Positions 1-11,727 of a stretch of 64,000 bases of DNA are shown here, piece by piece. Position 1 is the stretch's first letter. The number at the start of each line of letters is the position of its first letter. The stretch spans positions 9,982,001 through 10,046,000 of the forward strand of contig NC_088317.1 of NCBI RefSeq assembly GCF_910592395.1, in the 5' to 3' direction. Made by a program: the position numbers and the translations under genes. Origin of the DNA: Lineus longissimus. Taxonomy: Eukaryota > Nemertea > Pilidiophora > Heteronemertea > Lineidae. The notes below the pieces were generated by a model. The model searched no databases, was not told where the DNA came from, and worked only from the letters and a program-made list of their open reading frames with translations.

Positions 1-1779
1 TCCCTGCCCTGGTCTGCTCCCTGCCTTGACGCCCTGCTTTGCTCCCTGCCACCGCATTCCCGGTTAAATACGACCCTGTGATTCAGACTACCACTGGGGG
101 TTGCCCTCCAGCTCCCTAATTGTACAACCATAGCTTCTATTTACTGTTCCATGGGAAACGGCTGAGGTGTACAAGTAGGAGTATTATGAGAAAATTTCCC
201 AACAAGGGATGGGATTTCCTTCCTGTGTATAGACTCCGTGACAAAATACGAATATCAGTTGCATGGAAAGCTGGAATCGAGTAGTAGTGATAAGAAACAT
301 TAAAACACAGATGACCTAACTTTAGGTGGACAGTGTTTGACAACACCCAAATTTGAATGCAGACATACGGCACCATGCAGCTCTCAGATGACAAAACTCT
401 GATATACATTGTATTTTTTAACATAATATTTCGTACTTATCATTGCATCACTAAGAATCAGCGATGGATCCCTTTGAAATATTTACAATCAATATAATAC
501 CAAAAATAGATCTATTTTTTATAATACTTAGTGCAAAATTTACTTGAATTTAATGCAAAGAAAGCGAAGTAGGCCTATAAATAGTCCAAAAGTGTGGCGT
601 TTTTTTGGGACACCCAATATGTGATTTACTGGATAAATCTTAGATCGTGTTTGAGCTGTATAAATTTTCCTGGGAGAACCACTTTAAACAAGAATCCCTG
701 CATTTGAAAAGGGGATGACCGAGTCTGTAAAAAATGTTTTCTCGTCGTCTCCTCGGTGCACGTGTTTAGTTAGCCTTGCTTTATAGTCTATTATGATAAA
801 GAACCTATTTTACCGCATATCTCCAGGTCTGGAATGAAACTTAACTTCATTCATTATACTCGACACTGTGCGGACAAGCTCGTCTGGAGTGAAATTTCCC
901 ATAATGCAACTTAACCACATGACAACCGTATGACATTATAATACCCGGCACTGTGTGGACGAGCTGAGTGGACACCGAAAGCTAGGGAGGCGATTACTGC
1001 AGGCTGATTTGATGAAGCTGGACTGATAGATTTACGTCCAGTCTTGAAGACGTTGGTGTTCCATGAATCTGATGGGAACATGGTAAATCTGAAAGCATGG
1101 CAGATCAATGTGGAAGCATGGACCATTTTGCGGGGTTGTGGAGATGTGTGCTGGAGGGGGAGGAGTGATGAGAATTGCGATCGAATAACCGGGTTCCACA
1201 TTGTTGGTGTAAAGACGAGGTATATACGGTCATTTTAGCATGAAACCAAAGAGCTTTGAACAAGATGGCATACGCAATAATCTTTTATTGTCATATTCTG
1301 GACGGAAGGGAAAGAAAAATCAATATGTTTCGGATGAAATTGTGTTCAATAATCCATTACATGACATACCTATGCAACTTGTAGTGAATGAAGACAGCAC
1401 TATGGTCGTTATTTCTAACATGAAAGGAGGCATAAAGGTTTCTTCTTTTCAATTGTTGAATGCTCGCGAGAGGGGGTTCACGGCTTTGAAATATGACCCT
1501 TTAAATATTTTGTTTACTCGACAAATAATCATAGACCTACATGGTGTTTGCGCTTAGCAAATTTTTTGATTGGCTGAGGTCATGGCTTGGGGTTTAAAAA
1601 CGGTTGGGTGTGTTGGTGTTCCGCTTTTACCATGGTAACACAATGATTTGTCCACCCTGCAAGATGTTGAATAATTCGTAACACAAGACTTGAGGGAGAG
1701 GGAACCCCCACTCCGGTGAATTACCCCTCTTTTATTCCTCATATATATTTGTGAACAATAGTAAATGTCATTGATTGTG
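1..1779. other. no gene recognised
   Basis: No coding or RNA gene can be supported here. The first 60 bases are a low-complexity run of CCCTGCC/TTGCTCC words. A motif of about 30 bp, containing CACTGTG.GGAC.AGCT, occurs near 860 and again near 942, which looks like a small local duplication. The open frame at 1240-1557 has no recognisable motif and no splice context, so it was not called. Confidence 0.5.
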
Positions 1780-2880
1780 AGATGAAGCTTTTCGCCGATG
1801 ATGCAATCAGTGCCAATTCATACTTTGATCCAACCCACTGATGGTTTTAGAACCCTTAATCTAGACCTCCAAAAACTTGATGCCCGGTCTAAATCATGGA
1901 GATTACAATTTAACATTCCGAAAACTGTGTACTCTGTTATCCCAAAACGTAAAACTAGGCAGGCTCATCCTGACCTCTTGTTGAATGAACATGCACTTGA
2001 GGAGGTTACCTCTGACTAATAATATCAAATTTTTATGTTCGGTCAATTTCAACTAAGGCTATGAAACGTGTGAGTGCGTTGAAACCTCAACACAAGCTTC
2101 CAAGGTCTACACTGGAATGCATTTACTTCAGTTTTATTAGACCGATTCTTGAGTACGGCTCCGTAGTTTTCGATGGTATATATGAGTCAAGCCGCATCTG
2201 ATCAGCTAGAAAGAGTCCAGAGAGAGGCAGCAATCATCTGTTCTGAGGCATATCGACACACCTCCCACAGTAGGCCCTCTTACAAGAGTTAGGGCGGGAC
2301 CAATTATTATGTGAAAGACGAAACGTTGCAAAACTGAAAATAATGTACAAAATCGTGAACAATAATGCACCAAATTACCTCACAATCACCTTTTACCTCT
2401 CATGAATAGACCTAGGCACTACAACCTTCGCAATAGAAATGATATTGGTGTACCATACACTCGATTGAGGTATTTTCAAAATTCCTTTGTTCCGTCTACC
2501 ATAAAGGTTTGGAACTCACTTCCACCAGATATTGGAGCCAGCCCCTCTCTTGACTCTTTCTCGGCAAAGACTCAGGTCATTTACAAACGGAATAAACTAT
2601 TTTCTGCGCCCACTGGCTCCGTAATCGGAGCAAGACTGCTTTCAAGGTTGCGTATGGGCCTAACTCCCAAGGAATAAGTACAACTTCATCAACCATAGTC
2701 GTTGTCCAAGGTGTGATTTTTACAATGAAACACTTGAACATTTCTTTTTAACGTGTCCAGCTTATGCTGCCCCCAGAATCAAACTATTCCAGGACATAGC
2801 CAAAGTTATCAGTCCAGATGTCCATTTTTCTTTTATAATCCCTACTTCACAAATTGATTAGAAAGGACTTTCTAAACCTA
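1780..2880 (+). pseudogene. decayed non-LTR retrotransposon (LINE) reverse transcriptase, C-terminal half
   Basis: This is the 3' part of a LINE ORF2 and is no longer functional. At 1781 the sequence reads MKLFADDA, the catalytic FADD box of LINE reverse transcriptases. A frameshift follows immediately, and the match continues in the frame of 1798-2019 with a thumb-like stretch (LNLDLQKLDARSKSW). A later frame at 2402-2677 carries the typical C-terminal block (FQNSFVPSTIKVWNSLP). The frame near 2690-2790 encodes a Cys/His cluster (CPRCDFYNETLEHFFLTCP) seen at the C-terminus of some LINE ORF2 proteins. The endonuclease and fingers are absent, so the copy is 5'-truncated. Several frameshifts and stops show it is old. 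The exact clade is not clear from the sequence. Confidence 0.75.
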
Positions 2881-2990
2881 ATTTTATACGGTTCAATAGA
2901 CGAAAAGTTTGAAAAAAATGAATGGTACTCAAAATTATCTCATTAGACTGATTGTCCCCAATGAATTCTCATACACCCTGCACTCTAAAA

Positions 2991-3714
2991 AATCAGGGGT
3001 GAAAGTAGTTATTTTTCCCACTATTTTCTACTTAATGATAATCAAGGCTCTGTTTTACTATTTTACAATTGTTTCAGCATGTTCAATTAACTATTCTGAT
3101 GTAGTTAACTGATTTGACCAATCAAAGTTGTCTATTTCTAAAATAACTATTTTTTAGTAAGGGTGTCAACCAATCAGAGCCCTCCTCACAGTTAATTAAT
3201 TCAGAAAAAATTATTGCGAGTCGTCGCCATCTTTTTATCCGAGTCGGACGCGTTTTCACCCTGGACATCTCACACCAGTAAAGGATGGAAAAGCACCTAA
3301 AATCACGGGTATGAATGATTTTTGTTACCGTTTTTTTTTTGGTAATACTAGTAGTAGCACCCGCTGCTAATCGAGGACCCCCTGTCCCCCGCTCCCCGCC
3401 GCCGCCCAAACCACTAATTAGGAATAGTAACTTTGACAGACAACTATCTAAAAGTAGTAAAAAATTACTATTTATGTGGTTACAGGAGAGGAGGAAGATT
3501 CAACGATTACCACGAGGAAATAGTAAACTTTGAAAAACAACTATCAAAAGTAGTAAAATAACTACTATTTAATGGTTGAAAAAACTACTACTTTTTGTGG
3601 TTAAAATCTTTAACTATTTTGAAGTAGTAAAAATGACTACATCTATGTGTGTGCAATATTAATCCATTAAATAGTAACCATTTTACTATTAATAGTGAAA
3701 TATTTTTTTGAGTG
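2991..3714. mobile_element. MITE-like element inserted in the LINE 3' region
   Basis: The ends are inverted copies: CACTCTAAAAAA at the left and TTTTTTTGAGTG at the right. The inside is rich in short palindromic motifs of the type GTAGTAA/TTACTAC, repeated many times. The flanking bases allow a 2-bp TG duplication. No transposase is encoded. The element interrupts the LINE tail: LINE-like 3' sequence resumes at 3715 and ends in an AATAAAG tail. A second block with the same end motif lies at 46742-46985. Confidence 0.65.
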
Positions 3715-3911
3715 TGTCAACTATCCGGTTTTCTTTGCAAATGTATTGTTCCACCTTCCTGCTTCTTTCATCTACTTCCTATTGTAGTCTTACTTGATAT
3801 TGTATTGTATCATCTGTTCCAATGTACATGTATATATGTTGAGGGTCCCAACTAGTGGTCCTTGTGACTGTTTGGGCCCCTCGTTTAAGCAAATAAAGTA
3901 TAAATTAAATT
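3715..3911 (+). mobile_element. probable 3' UTR of the LINE remnant
   Basis: This A/T-rich tail contains GTATTGTATCAT and then GCAAATAAAGTATAAATTAAAT near 3890-3911, which resembles a LINE 3' end. It directly follows the MITE and would join the LINE coding remnant at 2880-2990 if the MITE were removed. The assignment is by position and style only. Confidence 0.5.
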
Positions 3912-4335
3912 GGCCAGGAATGTTCATGTAGAAACAGGCCTTGGCCAAGGTTGTTCAAGTAGAGACAGGTCTTGGCCAAGCTTGTTCCATTGGAGACAGA
4001 CTTGTGGTGAAGGTTGTTCCATTGGAGACAAATGGAGACACCTGTTAGGTCCAAGGTTGCTCAAGTGGAGACAGGCCTTGGCCAAGGTTGTTCGAGCAGA
4101 GAATGTTCCATTGGAGACAGGGCTATATAAGGTTCTTCCGTTGGAGACAGGTCTTGGCCAAGAATGTTCATGTAGAAACAGGCCTTGGCCAAGGTTGTTC
4201 AAGTAGAGACAGGTCTTGGCCAAGGTTGTTCCATTGGAGACATACTTGTGGTGAAGGTAGTTCCATTGGAGACAAGTGGAGACACCTGTTAGGTCCTCAA
4301 AGGGAGAATAAGGGTTCCTAAAACATTCGCTAGAG
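3912..4335 (+). repeat. 31-bp minisatellite, locus 1, with shared array end
   Basis: Degenerate tandem copies of a unit of about 31 bp: AAGGTTGTTC, then a variable ATTGGAGAC or AAGTAGAGAC, then AGGCCTTGGC. The unit carries the palindrome CCTTGGCCAAGG. The open frames here on both strands come from the repeat, not from genes. The array ends in a tail containing GGTTCCTAAAACATTCGCTAG. A matching tail occurs in the arrays at 11210-11238 and 16280-16306, so these loci share ancestry beyond the unit itself. Confidence 0.85.
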
Positions 4336-6297
4336 GCCATTACCCCCAACCCTACTCAGGTATAATATCCATGATGATGGGAATCTAGGCCATAAAATAC
4401 ACTGAATCCAAGCTGAGGATAATATGCAATTAATTGATGTGCCAACTATCAAAATGAGTAAAATGTGAAATTATTGTGCTGCTCAGATGACATGCTTCAT
4501 CAGCCATTTGAAAATATACATCAAATTACTTGTATTAACCCATTCCTAGCGTCTTACTTTGGGGGCTATAAAATCACCTTTTGATGAATTCCTATACCAT
4601 GGTATATGGAAGAATTTCAACAGAAGTGGATATTGATACATTGATATCCCTTCCATCCAACAGTATTTTACCCTTTTTCAGAAAGTCCACAGGGTTCGAG
4701 AAATTTCCACTTAGCCCCTTTACCTGCCAAATTCTATGATTCGTTTCTCTAATTACTGGAAAATGAAAAGTTAATCAAAAAAAGGTAAAAGATTAGCTTG
4801 TTGTACACGATCTATAGAGACATTTCAAACAGGTCGGCTGACTTTATCTTTGCCAATGGTATAGGATTTGAACATTTAAGAAATTATTCCAGATAGAGGT
4901 GTAATGTTTCTGTATCAAGCAGTGTTACAAATAAACAGCTCGCTCCGACACACCAGTGTCATTAATCAAAGTGCGACTGGAGTGTACTAATGAGTAATAA
5001 AGTGGGTCACAACAGTGCAGTTTTGGCATCTCTTATCTGGTGTATAGATCTCAAGTTTCTTAACTCTATGTGTTCGGTCTAGGCATAAAAATAGTGTGGT
5101 GTAGTGCCCGACTAGGCCCACAGTGACTGGTAGTCTTCGGTTCATTTCGGCTGTGAACACCACTAAATAAAATTCTACTAGCAGTTTTAAGGCACTAGCG
5201 TTGAAAGCATTGTAATGGACACGGTCATTTGAGGGCATACCTAATCCCAGGTTGCTAATCTTGAGAATGTTGGGGTAGCCTAAACGTGCTAAAGTGTGCT
5301 TGCCGTGTTAATCAGTCCAGTATCGGTAAAGCCTATTTTAGCGTAGAACAGTTGAAATTTGTTTGGCCCTCTTTACAGTGGTGCTCGTAGAAACTTTATT
5401 CTTCATTTACTTCTGAGATGTACATTTTTCCTCTCCTATCTATTTTTGGTATAAGGCGTAGGCCTATTGTTTTTAACCACTTCCGTACAATGAGCAGTTA
5501 AAGTTTTAAAATTCCACCTAATTTGTGGTACCATCGAGTTTTTCGTTCCTCAAAAATACATTTCCACTGAATTAAATGAAAGCCAAATGAACACTCTCTA
5601 GATCTAGCTGGCGAATATGAGAAGAATATTGACCTCCCCCCCCCCCCCATTAGCAAATATCATACCGTAGTTGTTAGGTTAAAGTCCTAGTCCCAAACGA
5701 TGAAACACTTATGGTCCATTTATACTCGTATTTCTTTCTTTCAAAAGAACCTAAGGGACTTAAACCCCTTCAGAAAATACCCATGGGGGATTTTTACCGG
5801 GGGGGGGGGTTACCTGGGGGTTTTACCTACTTTACCAATAGGGGGATTTTTACCGGGGGGGGGGGGGTACTTACTTTACTAATAGGCAGGGGGATTTTTA
5901 CCGGGGAGGGGGATTATTACCGGGGGTATTATTACTGCAAACCGATATGTTGATATCCTTAGGCCTACATTACGCCGATGGTTGGCCTTGAAAGGATAGC
6001 CTTTGTACATAGCGGTGACAAAAAATAGTTATATATATATATGGGTTCATCCCATTTTATTTGCCGTTCATTCAAGTGTTCACTATTACTTTCAACTATT
6101 ATTTCTCTGTAGTACTATATAGGGAGGCCGTTCTCAGGACCAGTTCAGAGATATTGTCAAAAAATCATCAATGGTTACTAATACTCTGATACTAGTATCA
6201 TGCTACAAGTCCCTGATTTTCTAGTCTTATCCAGAAGTATTAAGGTAGCAGGAAGGGTTGGGCATTTGTGGTTTCTGAGTCTGAGGGGGTTGGTGTC
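4336..6297. other. no gene recognised; homopolymer and G-rich simple repeats
   Basis: No coding sequence could be supported. A poly-C run lies at about 5637-5648. At 5784-5935 a G-rich block repeats GGGGATTTTTACCGGGGG several times, producing spurious Gly-rich open frames on the plus strand. The rest is ordinary AT-rich sequence. Confidence 0.5.
5784..5935 (+). repeat. G-rich tandem repeat
   Basis: Four degenerate copies of a G-run plus ATTTTTACC motif. Long G-runs (9-12 bases) separated by short A/T spacers could form quadruplexes on the plus strand. The copies differ mainly in G-run length and spacer. Confidence 0.7.
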
Positions 6298-6359
6298 TGT
6301 TGACTGTGCTTTAAGAGAGACTAGGCATGGCGCCAGTCTCTCTTAAAGCACAGTCAACA
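6298..6359. repeat. near-perfect hairpin with 25-bp arms
   Basis: Bases 6298-6322 (starting TGTTGACTGTGC) are the exact reverse complement of 6335-6359, with a 12-base spacer (AGGCATGGCGCC). The right arm and what follows (6323-6383) recur as a diverged direct copy at 6677-6737, which lacks the left arm. This may be a decayed small inverted-repeat element or a recent fold-back duplication. Confidence 0.85.
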
Positions 6360-6676
6360 GGCATTTGGTCTCAGTATTTGGGTTTTGATTGCCATGACTG
6401 TACCCCTGTAAAAGTCCGAGGAGGAGAAGTTTGGAATGATGAAAGCATTGAAGAAGAAGAAATGTTATTATTGAGGAAAGCAAAATTTATTATGAGACTA
6501 GAAGGCAGTGTCCTGACTTGATTATTTTGAAAATGGCGGTCTGAACACATTAAAAGGTGGAACATGGCATTTTATCGACTTTGAAGTGTTCCGCAGTTAA
6601 AGGGAGACTATAGGCAGCAGCTAGGTAGGCAAGATAAAGTCATACAAATTTGCCAATAGGGGTCAGTCATATCTCT

Positions 6677-6737
6677 AGGCTTGGCGCCAGTCTCTCTTAA
6701 AGGACAGTCAACAGGCGTTTGGTCTTAGTATTTGGGT
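6677..6737 (+). repeat. direct copy of 6323-6383
   Basis: 61 bases match 6323-6383 with few differences (for example GGCTTGGCGCC against GGCATGGCGCC). The two copies are 354 bases apart. No gene is associated. Confidence 0.8.
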
Positions 6738-6885
6738 AAGTACAGAATCAAGGCAGCTCAGAGAGCAATGATTGAACGATGCTGTGGACAAGTCCAAGGA
6801 TACTGCATCAGTCACGACCAACTTCTCATCAGAAAGCGTCACCACCAGCATATTCAATGTTCAATTCCAACCTGTACCAGTCCAA

Positions 6886-7020
6886 TGCACGCCTGTCATG
6901 GTCAGCAGTGGTCAGCTTAGCGCGATATGGAACATTCTTCCGAAACTCAAGCGAGGGAAGTCTGCTCATTAGCCTATCTCGCGCACTGCTCCTTCTTGTC
7001 AAACATCGGAGTGAAATCGT
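6886..7020. repeat. duplicated 135-bp block, copy 1
   Basis: This block is about 92% identical by eye to 8357-8491, in the same orientation. Both copies keep one open minus-strand frame that includes RLPSLEF and NVPYRAKL. It may be a piece of a coding element, but no family was recognised. Confidence 0.75.
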
Positions 7021-8356
7021 GGTACAGTGGGGCGTCCTCGAGGATTGCAGCTGGTCGGACAGTCGTGAGGTGGAATGTGGGCGGCTGCACTTCTTCGTTG
7101 ATGTGCGATGGCAGATAGCACAGTTGTTGCGTTGCATGACAGCTGAAAGTGAATGTGATATCATAGAACTGAGGCGTTTGCAATGAGTCTATAGGTGAAG
7201 TAGAAGGAAGGAGTGAAATGGGCCATCTTCCAGTGACTAATATACAGAGTAAGGGCACTGGGTGTTGTTAGATTCAGCATTGAATGTATTCCTCGTACAA
7301 GCGTGAATAGTGTGGACATACAGTGAGAGGTGAGAGACCCCTATTGACTACTTCTTGTAACTTTATCTTGGATAGTGCCCCTTTATCAAGACTGAAACCC
7401 ACTGTGCGGGGCTAAGAAATTACCTTTATAATCCTAGTTGGATAACCACTGTGTAGATGATTTGAAGAGTGCTCTGTGGATGTGTGCCTGTAATGTCAAT
7501 GAAAGTATGATGAGGTGATGACGATAGTGGAATGACGAAATATTGGAAAGAGATCTATTCCTAGAAGAACATATGTCCTGTTTTGACTAGGTGGAGCATT
7601 TTAGAATCAGCAGTGAGCACTGTGTGTAACATGGTGGAGGCAGCGGAGATAATAACTGTGTCGAAAGTATTGTTATAGGGCCTTCCCTAGGCCCATGGGG
7701 TTAAATTTACAATCCACGATTGAAAAGACGTAGTTTGATCGCATTCAACTATAAATACATTGAACAGTTGTGTTCCTTTAGTCAACCGATGACCTTTTGT
7801 TGGGCCATGATCGGGGATCGTAAACTGTAAATGTATTATGGACTGGGAGACGGGGGAAACACAAGTGAAACTGAAATAGACCAAAACAAGTGATTTTGGG
7901 GCTTTGGTTTAGACGCATGCCCCACATGCGCCATGCGGGATTATACGGTTCATGTGAACTTGTTGACATCTACATGATCTAGTGCTGTTATTGGTCATGG
8001 TACATGGTAGGCCTAATCATCATGGCTATATGTTTCAGGAAAAGCTCGGAGTAAAATGAACTGCCGATGAATAATGATGTTGTTCATGTTTACCATGTTT
8101 TCTAGTAAATAGCCATAGGGTATGCACTGGCCAGTGCACTTTCTGCACGTCGTCATGGTCATGTACGTGATTACCTTGCATATTTTGTTTTTTGAATGCG
8201 CATGCTTTTTGGGCAAAATCACTTGTACCAACACTAATGAATAATGTCTTCTTATCCCTATGACTCCATACACAGTGAGGGCATTGTCCCATTCCCATCA
8301 AATGGTAACTTATTGTACCGTATTAGGGTGGAAGTTGGGGAGCAGATACCTACCGT
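7021..8356. other. no gene recognised
   Basis: Several short overlapping frames occur on both strands, but none has a recognisable domain, splice context or length above chance. No repeat structure was noticed besides the flanking 135-bp duplication. Confidence 0.4.
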
Positions 8357-8491
8357 TGCACGCCTGTCATAATCAGTAGTGATGAGCTTAGCGCGATATG
8401 GAACATTCTTCAGAAACTCAAGCGAGGGAAGTCTGCTCATTAGCATATCTCGCGCACTGCTCCTTCTTGTCAAACATCGTAGTGAAATCGT
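8357..8491. repeat. duplicated 135-bp block, copy 2
   Basis: Second copy of the block at 6886-7020. The homology starts at the same TGCACGCCTGTCAT and ends at GTGAAATCGT in both. Substitutions only; no indel was seen. Confidence 0.75.
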
Positions 8492-8498
8492 AATGGAA

Positions 8499-8523
8499 AA
8501 CGTCTGGCTTTGCGCCAGACGTT
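8499..8523. repeat. small perfect hairpin
   Basis: AACGTCTGGC (8499-8508) and its exact reverse complement (8514-8523) are separated by 5 bases. It lies just right of the duplicated 135-bp block. No further terminator or RNA gene signal is visible. Confidence 0.7.
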
Positions 8524-9038
8524 GAGACTAATAAGTGAAGAACTAACAGGTAAAGAACTTCTACTTGCGCGAGACTGATCTGATAAAATTATCATTGCAG
8601 AGACTACGGTGACGTACACATATATTTTTTACAATCAAAAATGCCCTCAAAAGACGAAATGGAATGATTATTTTATTGATATTTCCTACTATATACCTTC
8701 CGATTATCACTTTATACAAATAGATCGGCGTTAGGTCGCATGCTTTTCTTTCCTGGTGACACTATAAAGCAAAATAGTTGCAACCCCGTAAATGCGCTAT
8801 AAGTCCAATAATAAGTGACGGTGACCCGTTATAAATGTTTCGCCAGCTTCGCTTTTTTGCCGCTACGCGGCGCGTTGGGCCCTTGCGTCTAGGCATGAGG
8901 AATTTAATAAAACAAAAGAAAATTTCGTTTTGAGTACCATAGCCCTTGTTTTTGATCACATGAATCCATGGGCTCGCCATTGTTTTTGGGACATACCGTA
9001 GTCTAGTGAATATGAGCAATACTGTTTGTCCATGAGTA

Positions 9039-10028
9039 TGGGCGGTTATTACCGCAAATAAAGACAAACCAAAGCAAAGACACCTGTGTAGCATATCAAG
9101 GACACGTAGATTGATACTCCTGGGCGGTTATTACCGCAAATAAAGACAAACCAAAGCAAAGACACTTGTGTAGCATATCAAGGACACGTAGATTGATACT
9201 CCTGGGCGGTTATTACCGCAAATAAAGACAAACCAAAGCAAAGACACCTGTGTAGCATATCAAGGACACGTAGATTGATACTCCTATGTGTGCCACATCA
9301 AAGACATCTGGACCATACACCACATCAAAGATAACGATGCGAAGTCAACAGGCGGCGCCACCGTCTTGGGACAAGTAAAAACGATTTCGACAACTATAGG
9401 TTTTTGTTGATATAAGCGACTATTTTTATTTTTATAATCATTTTTTTCTCGCAGTGAAATTTTTATTAATTGATTCAACTTCAATAAGTTAAATGAGAAG
9501 AAAAATAAATATCTCGACTTGAAAAAAAAAATTTAATTTCAAATTTTTTTTCTTGACATGAAAAAAAATATCTTGACTAGAAAAAAATCATTTCGACTAG
9601 AAAAAAAAATCATTTCGACTTTTTGAAGCAAACGGCTTGCCATAGGAGAGAGGTGGCAAATAACAACAACGTCAACAGGCAGCGTACGGCCGCCAGCAAT
9701 CTACAGTGGCGCCGCCTGTTGACTTCGCATCGTTATCTTTGACGTGGTGTATGGTCCAGATGTCTTTGATGTGGCACACACAGGAGTATCAATCTACATG
9801 TCCTTGATATGCTACACAAGTGTCTTTGCTTTGGTTTGTCTTTATTTGCGGTAATAACCGCCCAGGAGTATCAATCTACGTGTCCTTGATATGCTACACA
9901 AGTGTCTTTGCTTTGGTTTGTCTTTATTTGCGGTAATAACCGCCCAGGAGTATCAATCTACGTGTCCTTGATATGCTACACAAGTGTCTTTGCTTTGGAG
10001 TGTCTTTATTTGCGGTAATAACCGCCCA
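9039..10028. mobile_element. foldback transposon with tandemly repeated inverted arms
   Basis: The left arm (9039-9361) and right arm (9716-10028) are inverted copies. Each arm carries three tandem 82-bp units, beginning TGGGCGGTTATTACCGC in the left arm. A further unique part of the arm ends in GGCGGCGCCAC. The loop (9362-9715) is A/T-rich, with poly-A tracts and repeats of CTTGACNNGAAAAAAA, and has no coding sequence. TA flanks both ends and could be a 2-bp target duplication. This is the classic architecture of foldback elements: long inverted arms, subterminal tandem repeats and no transposase. Confidence 0.85.
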
Positions 10029-10360
10029 TACATGAGCGACATCATAGAACTGGCCTGATATACACCTACAATCACTATACATAAGATGAAGGCCTCTCCA
10101 TGTAAAAAAGTAGTCCTATACGATCCACAGAGAACACCAGTACACATTCCTGTGACTCCAGGCGAGGTCAGATAAACTGATAAGGAGAGCATCGTCTGAC
10201 TTCAAAGTATAATCGTCCGCCTAATTGGCTGCAAGTGCGAGTCTGGCTAAATAAAAACAATATTCTAGGTTAACACATTTGTCACTTGTAATGGGAGTGT
10301 GACAGCTTGGAGTGGAGAAGAAAAGCAAAATTCAGGATTATATACCCGAGTAACACAACC

Positions 10361-10412
10361 TTCGGCCTAACCCTCACATTGTCCCTAACCCTAACCCTGA
10401 CCTAACCCTAAA
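10361..10412 (+). repeat. short interstitial telomere-like repeat
   Basis: Six to seven CCTAACC/CCCTAA words occur here, most in imperfect order (CCCTAACCCTAACCCTGACC). This resembles the metazoan TTAGGG telomere repeat on the opposite strand. The tract is short and impure and lies just before the 31-bp minisatellite. Confidence 0.5.
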
Positions 10413-10437
10413 AACTGTTTATGCGTCACCACAAAAT

Positions 10438-11727
10438 GCTGTTCAAGTGGAGACAGGCCTTGGTCAAGGTTGTTCTATTGGAGACAGGCCTTAGCTAAGG
10501 TTGTTCCATTGGAGACAGGCCTTGGCTAAGGTTGTTCAAGTGGAACAGGCCTTGGCTAAGGTTGTTTTATTGGAGACAGGCCTTGGCTAAGGTTGTTCCA
10601 TTGGAGACAGGTTTAGGAAAAGGTTGTTCCATTGGAGACAGGTCTAGGATAAGTTTGTTCTATTGGAGACAGGCCTTGACTAAGGTTGTTCCATTGGGAC
10701 AGGTCTAGGATAAGGTTGTTCCATTGGAGACAGGTCTAGGATATGGTTGTTCTATTGGCGACAGGCCTCGGCTAAGGTTGTTCAAGTAGAGACAGGCCTT
10801 GGCTAAGGTTGTTCTATTGGAAACGGGCCTTGGCTTAGGTTGTTCTATTGGAGATACAGATCTAGGATAAGGTTGTTCAAGTAGAGACAGGCCTTGGCTA
10901 AGGTTGTTCCATTGGAGACAGGCCTTGGCCAAGGTTGTTCTATTGGAGACAGGTCTTGGTCAAGGTTGTTCTATTGGAGACAGGCCTTGGCTAAGGTTGT
11001 TCCATTGGAGACAGGCCTTGGCCAAGGTTGTTCTATTGGAGACAGGTCTTGGTTAAGGTTGTTCAAGTGGAGACAGGCCTTGGCTAAGGTTGTTCTATTG
11101 GGGACAGGGGCTAAGGATGTTCCATTGGAGACAGGTCTAGGATAAGGTTGTTCCAGTTGGGACAGTCCTTGGTCAAGGTTAGATGCTACGACATCAAAGG
11201 GGAAATGGAGGAACGGGTTTCCTAAAACATTCGCTAGCCAAACCTCGGACAAGGTTGTTCCTGTTGGGACAGGCCTTGGCCAAGGTTGTTCTATTGGAGA
11301 CAGGTCTTGGTCAAGGTTGTTCTATTGGAGACAGGCCTTGGCTAAGGTTGTTCCATTGGAGACAGGTTTAGGAGAAGGTTGTTCCATTGGAGACAGGTCT
11401 AGGATAAGTTTGTTCTATTGGAGACAGGCCTTGACTAAGGTTGTTCCATTGGGACAGGTCTAGGATAAGGTTGTTCCATTGGAGACAGGTCTAGGATATG
11501 GTTGTTCTATTGGCGACAGGCCTCGGCTAAGGTTGTTCAAGTAGAGACAGGCCTTGGCTAAGGTTGTTCTATTGGAAACGGGCCTTGGCTTAGGTTGTTC
11601 TATTGGAGATACAGATCTAGGATAAGGTTGTTCAAGTAGAGACAGGCCTTGGCTAAGGTTGTTCCATTGGAGACAGGCCTTGGCCAAGGTTGTTCTATTG
11701 GAGACAGGTCTTGGTCAAGGTTGTTCT
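10438..11727 (+). repeat. 31-bp minisatellite, locus 2 (left part of a split array)
   Basis: About 40 degenerate 31-bp units alternate between TTGTTCYATTGGAGACAGG and TTGTTCAAGTGGAGACAGG types. The array has a higher-order period of 755 bp: 10598-10972 recurs as 11353-11727, and the same 75-codon frame appears at 10705-10932 and 11460-11687. A non-repetitive spacer (about 11180-11245) with GGGTTTCCTAAAACATTCGC is part of the higher-order unit. Open frames here are repeat artefacts. The array is interrupted at 11727 and resumes at 16040. Confidence 0.9.

Noticed and set aside
1240-1557. 105-codon frame
   Set aside because: No motif, no splice context, no homology recognised.
5700-5953. Gly-rich small proteins
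   Set aside because: Produced by G-run simple repeats.
10361-10412. Telomere
   Set aside because: Only a few imperfect CCCTAA words; too short and internal.
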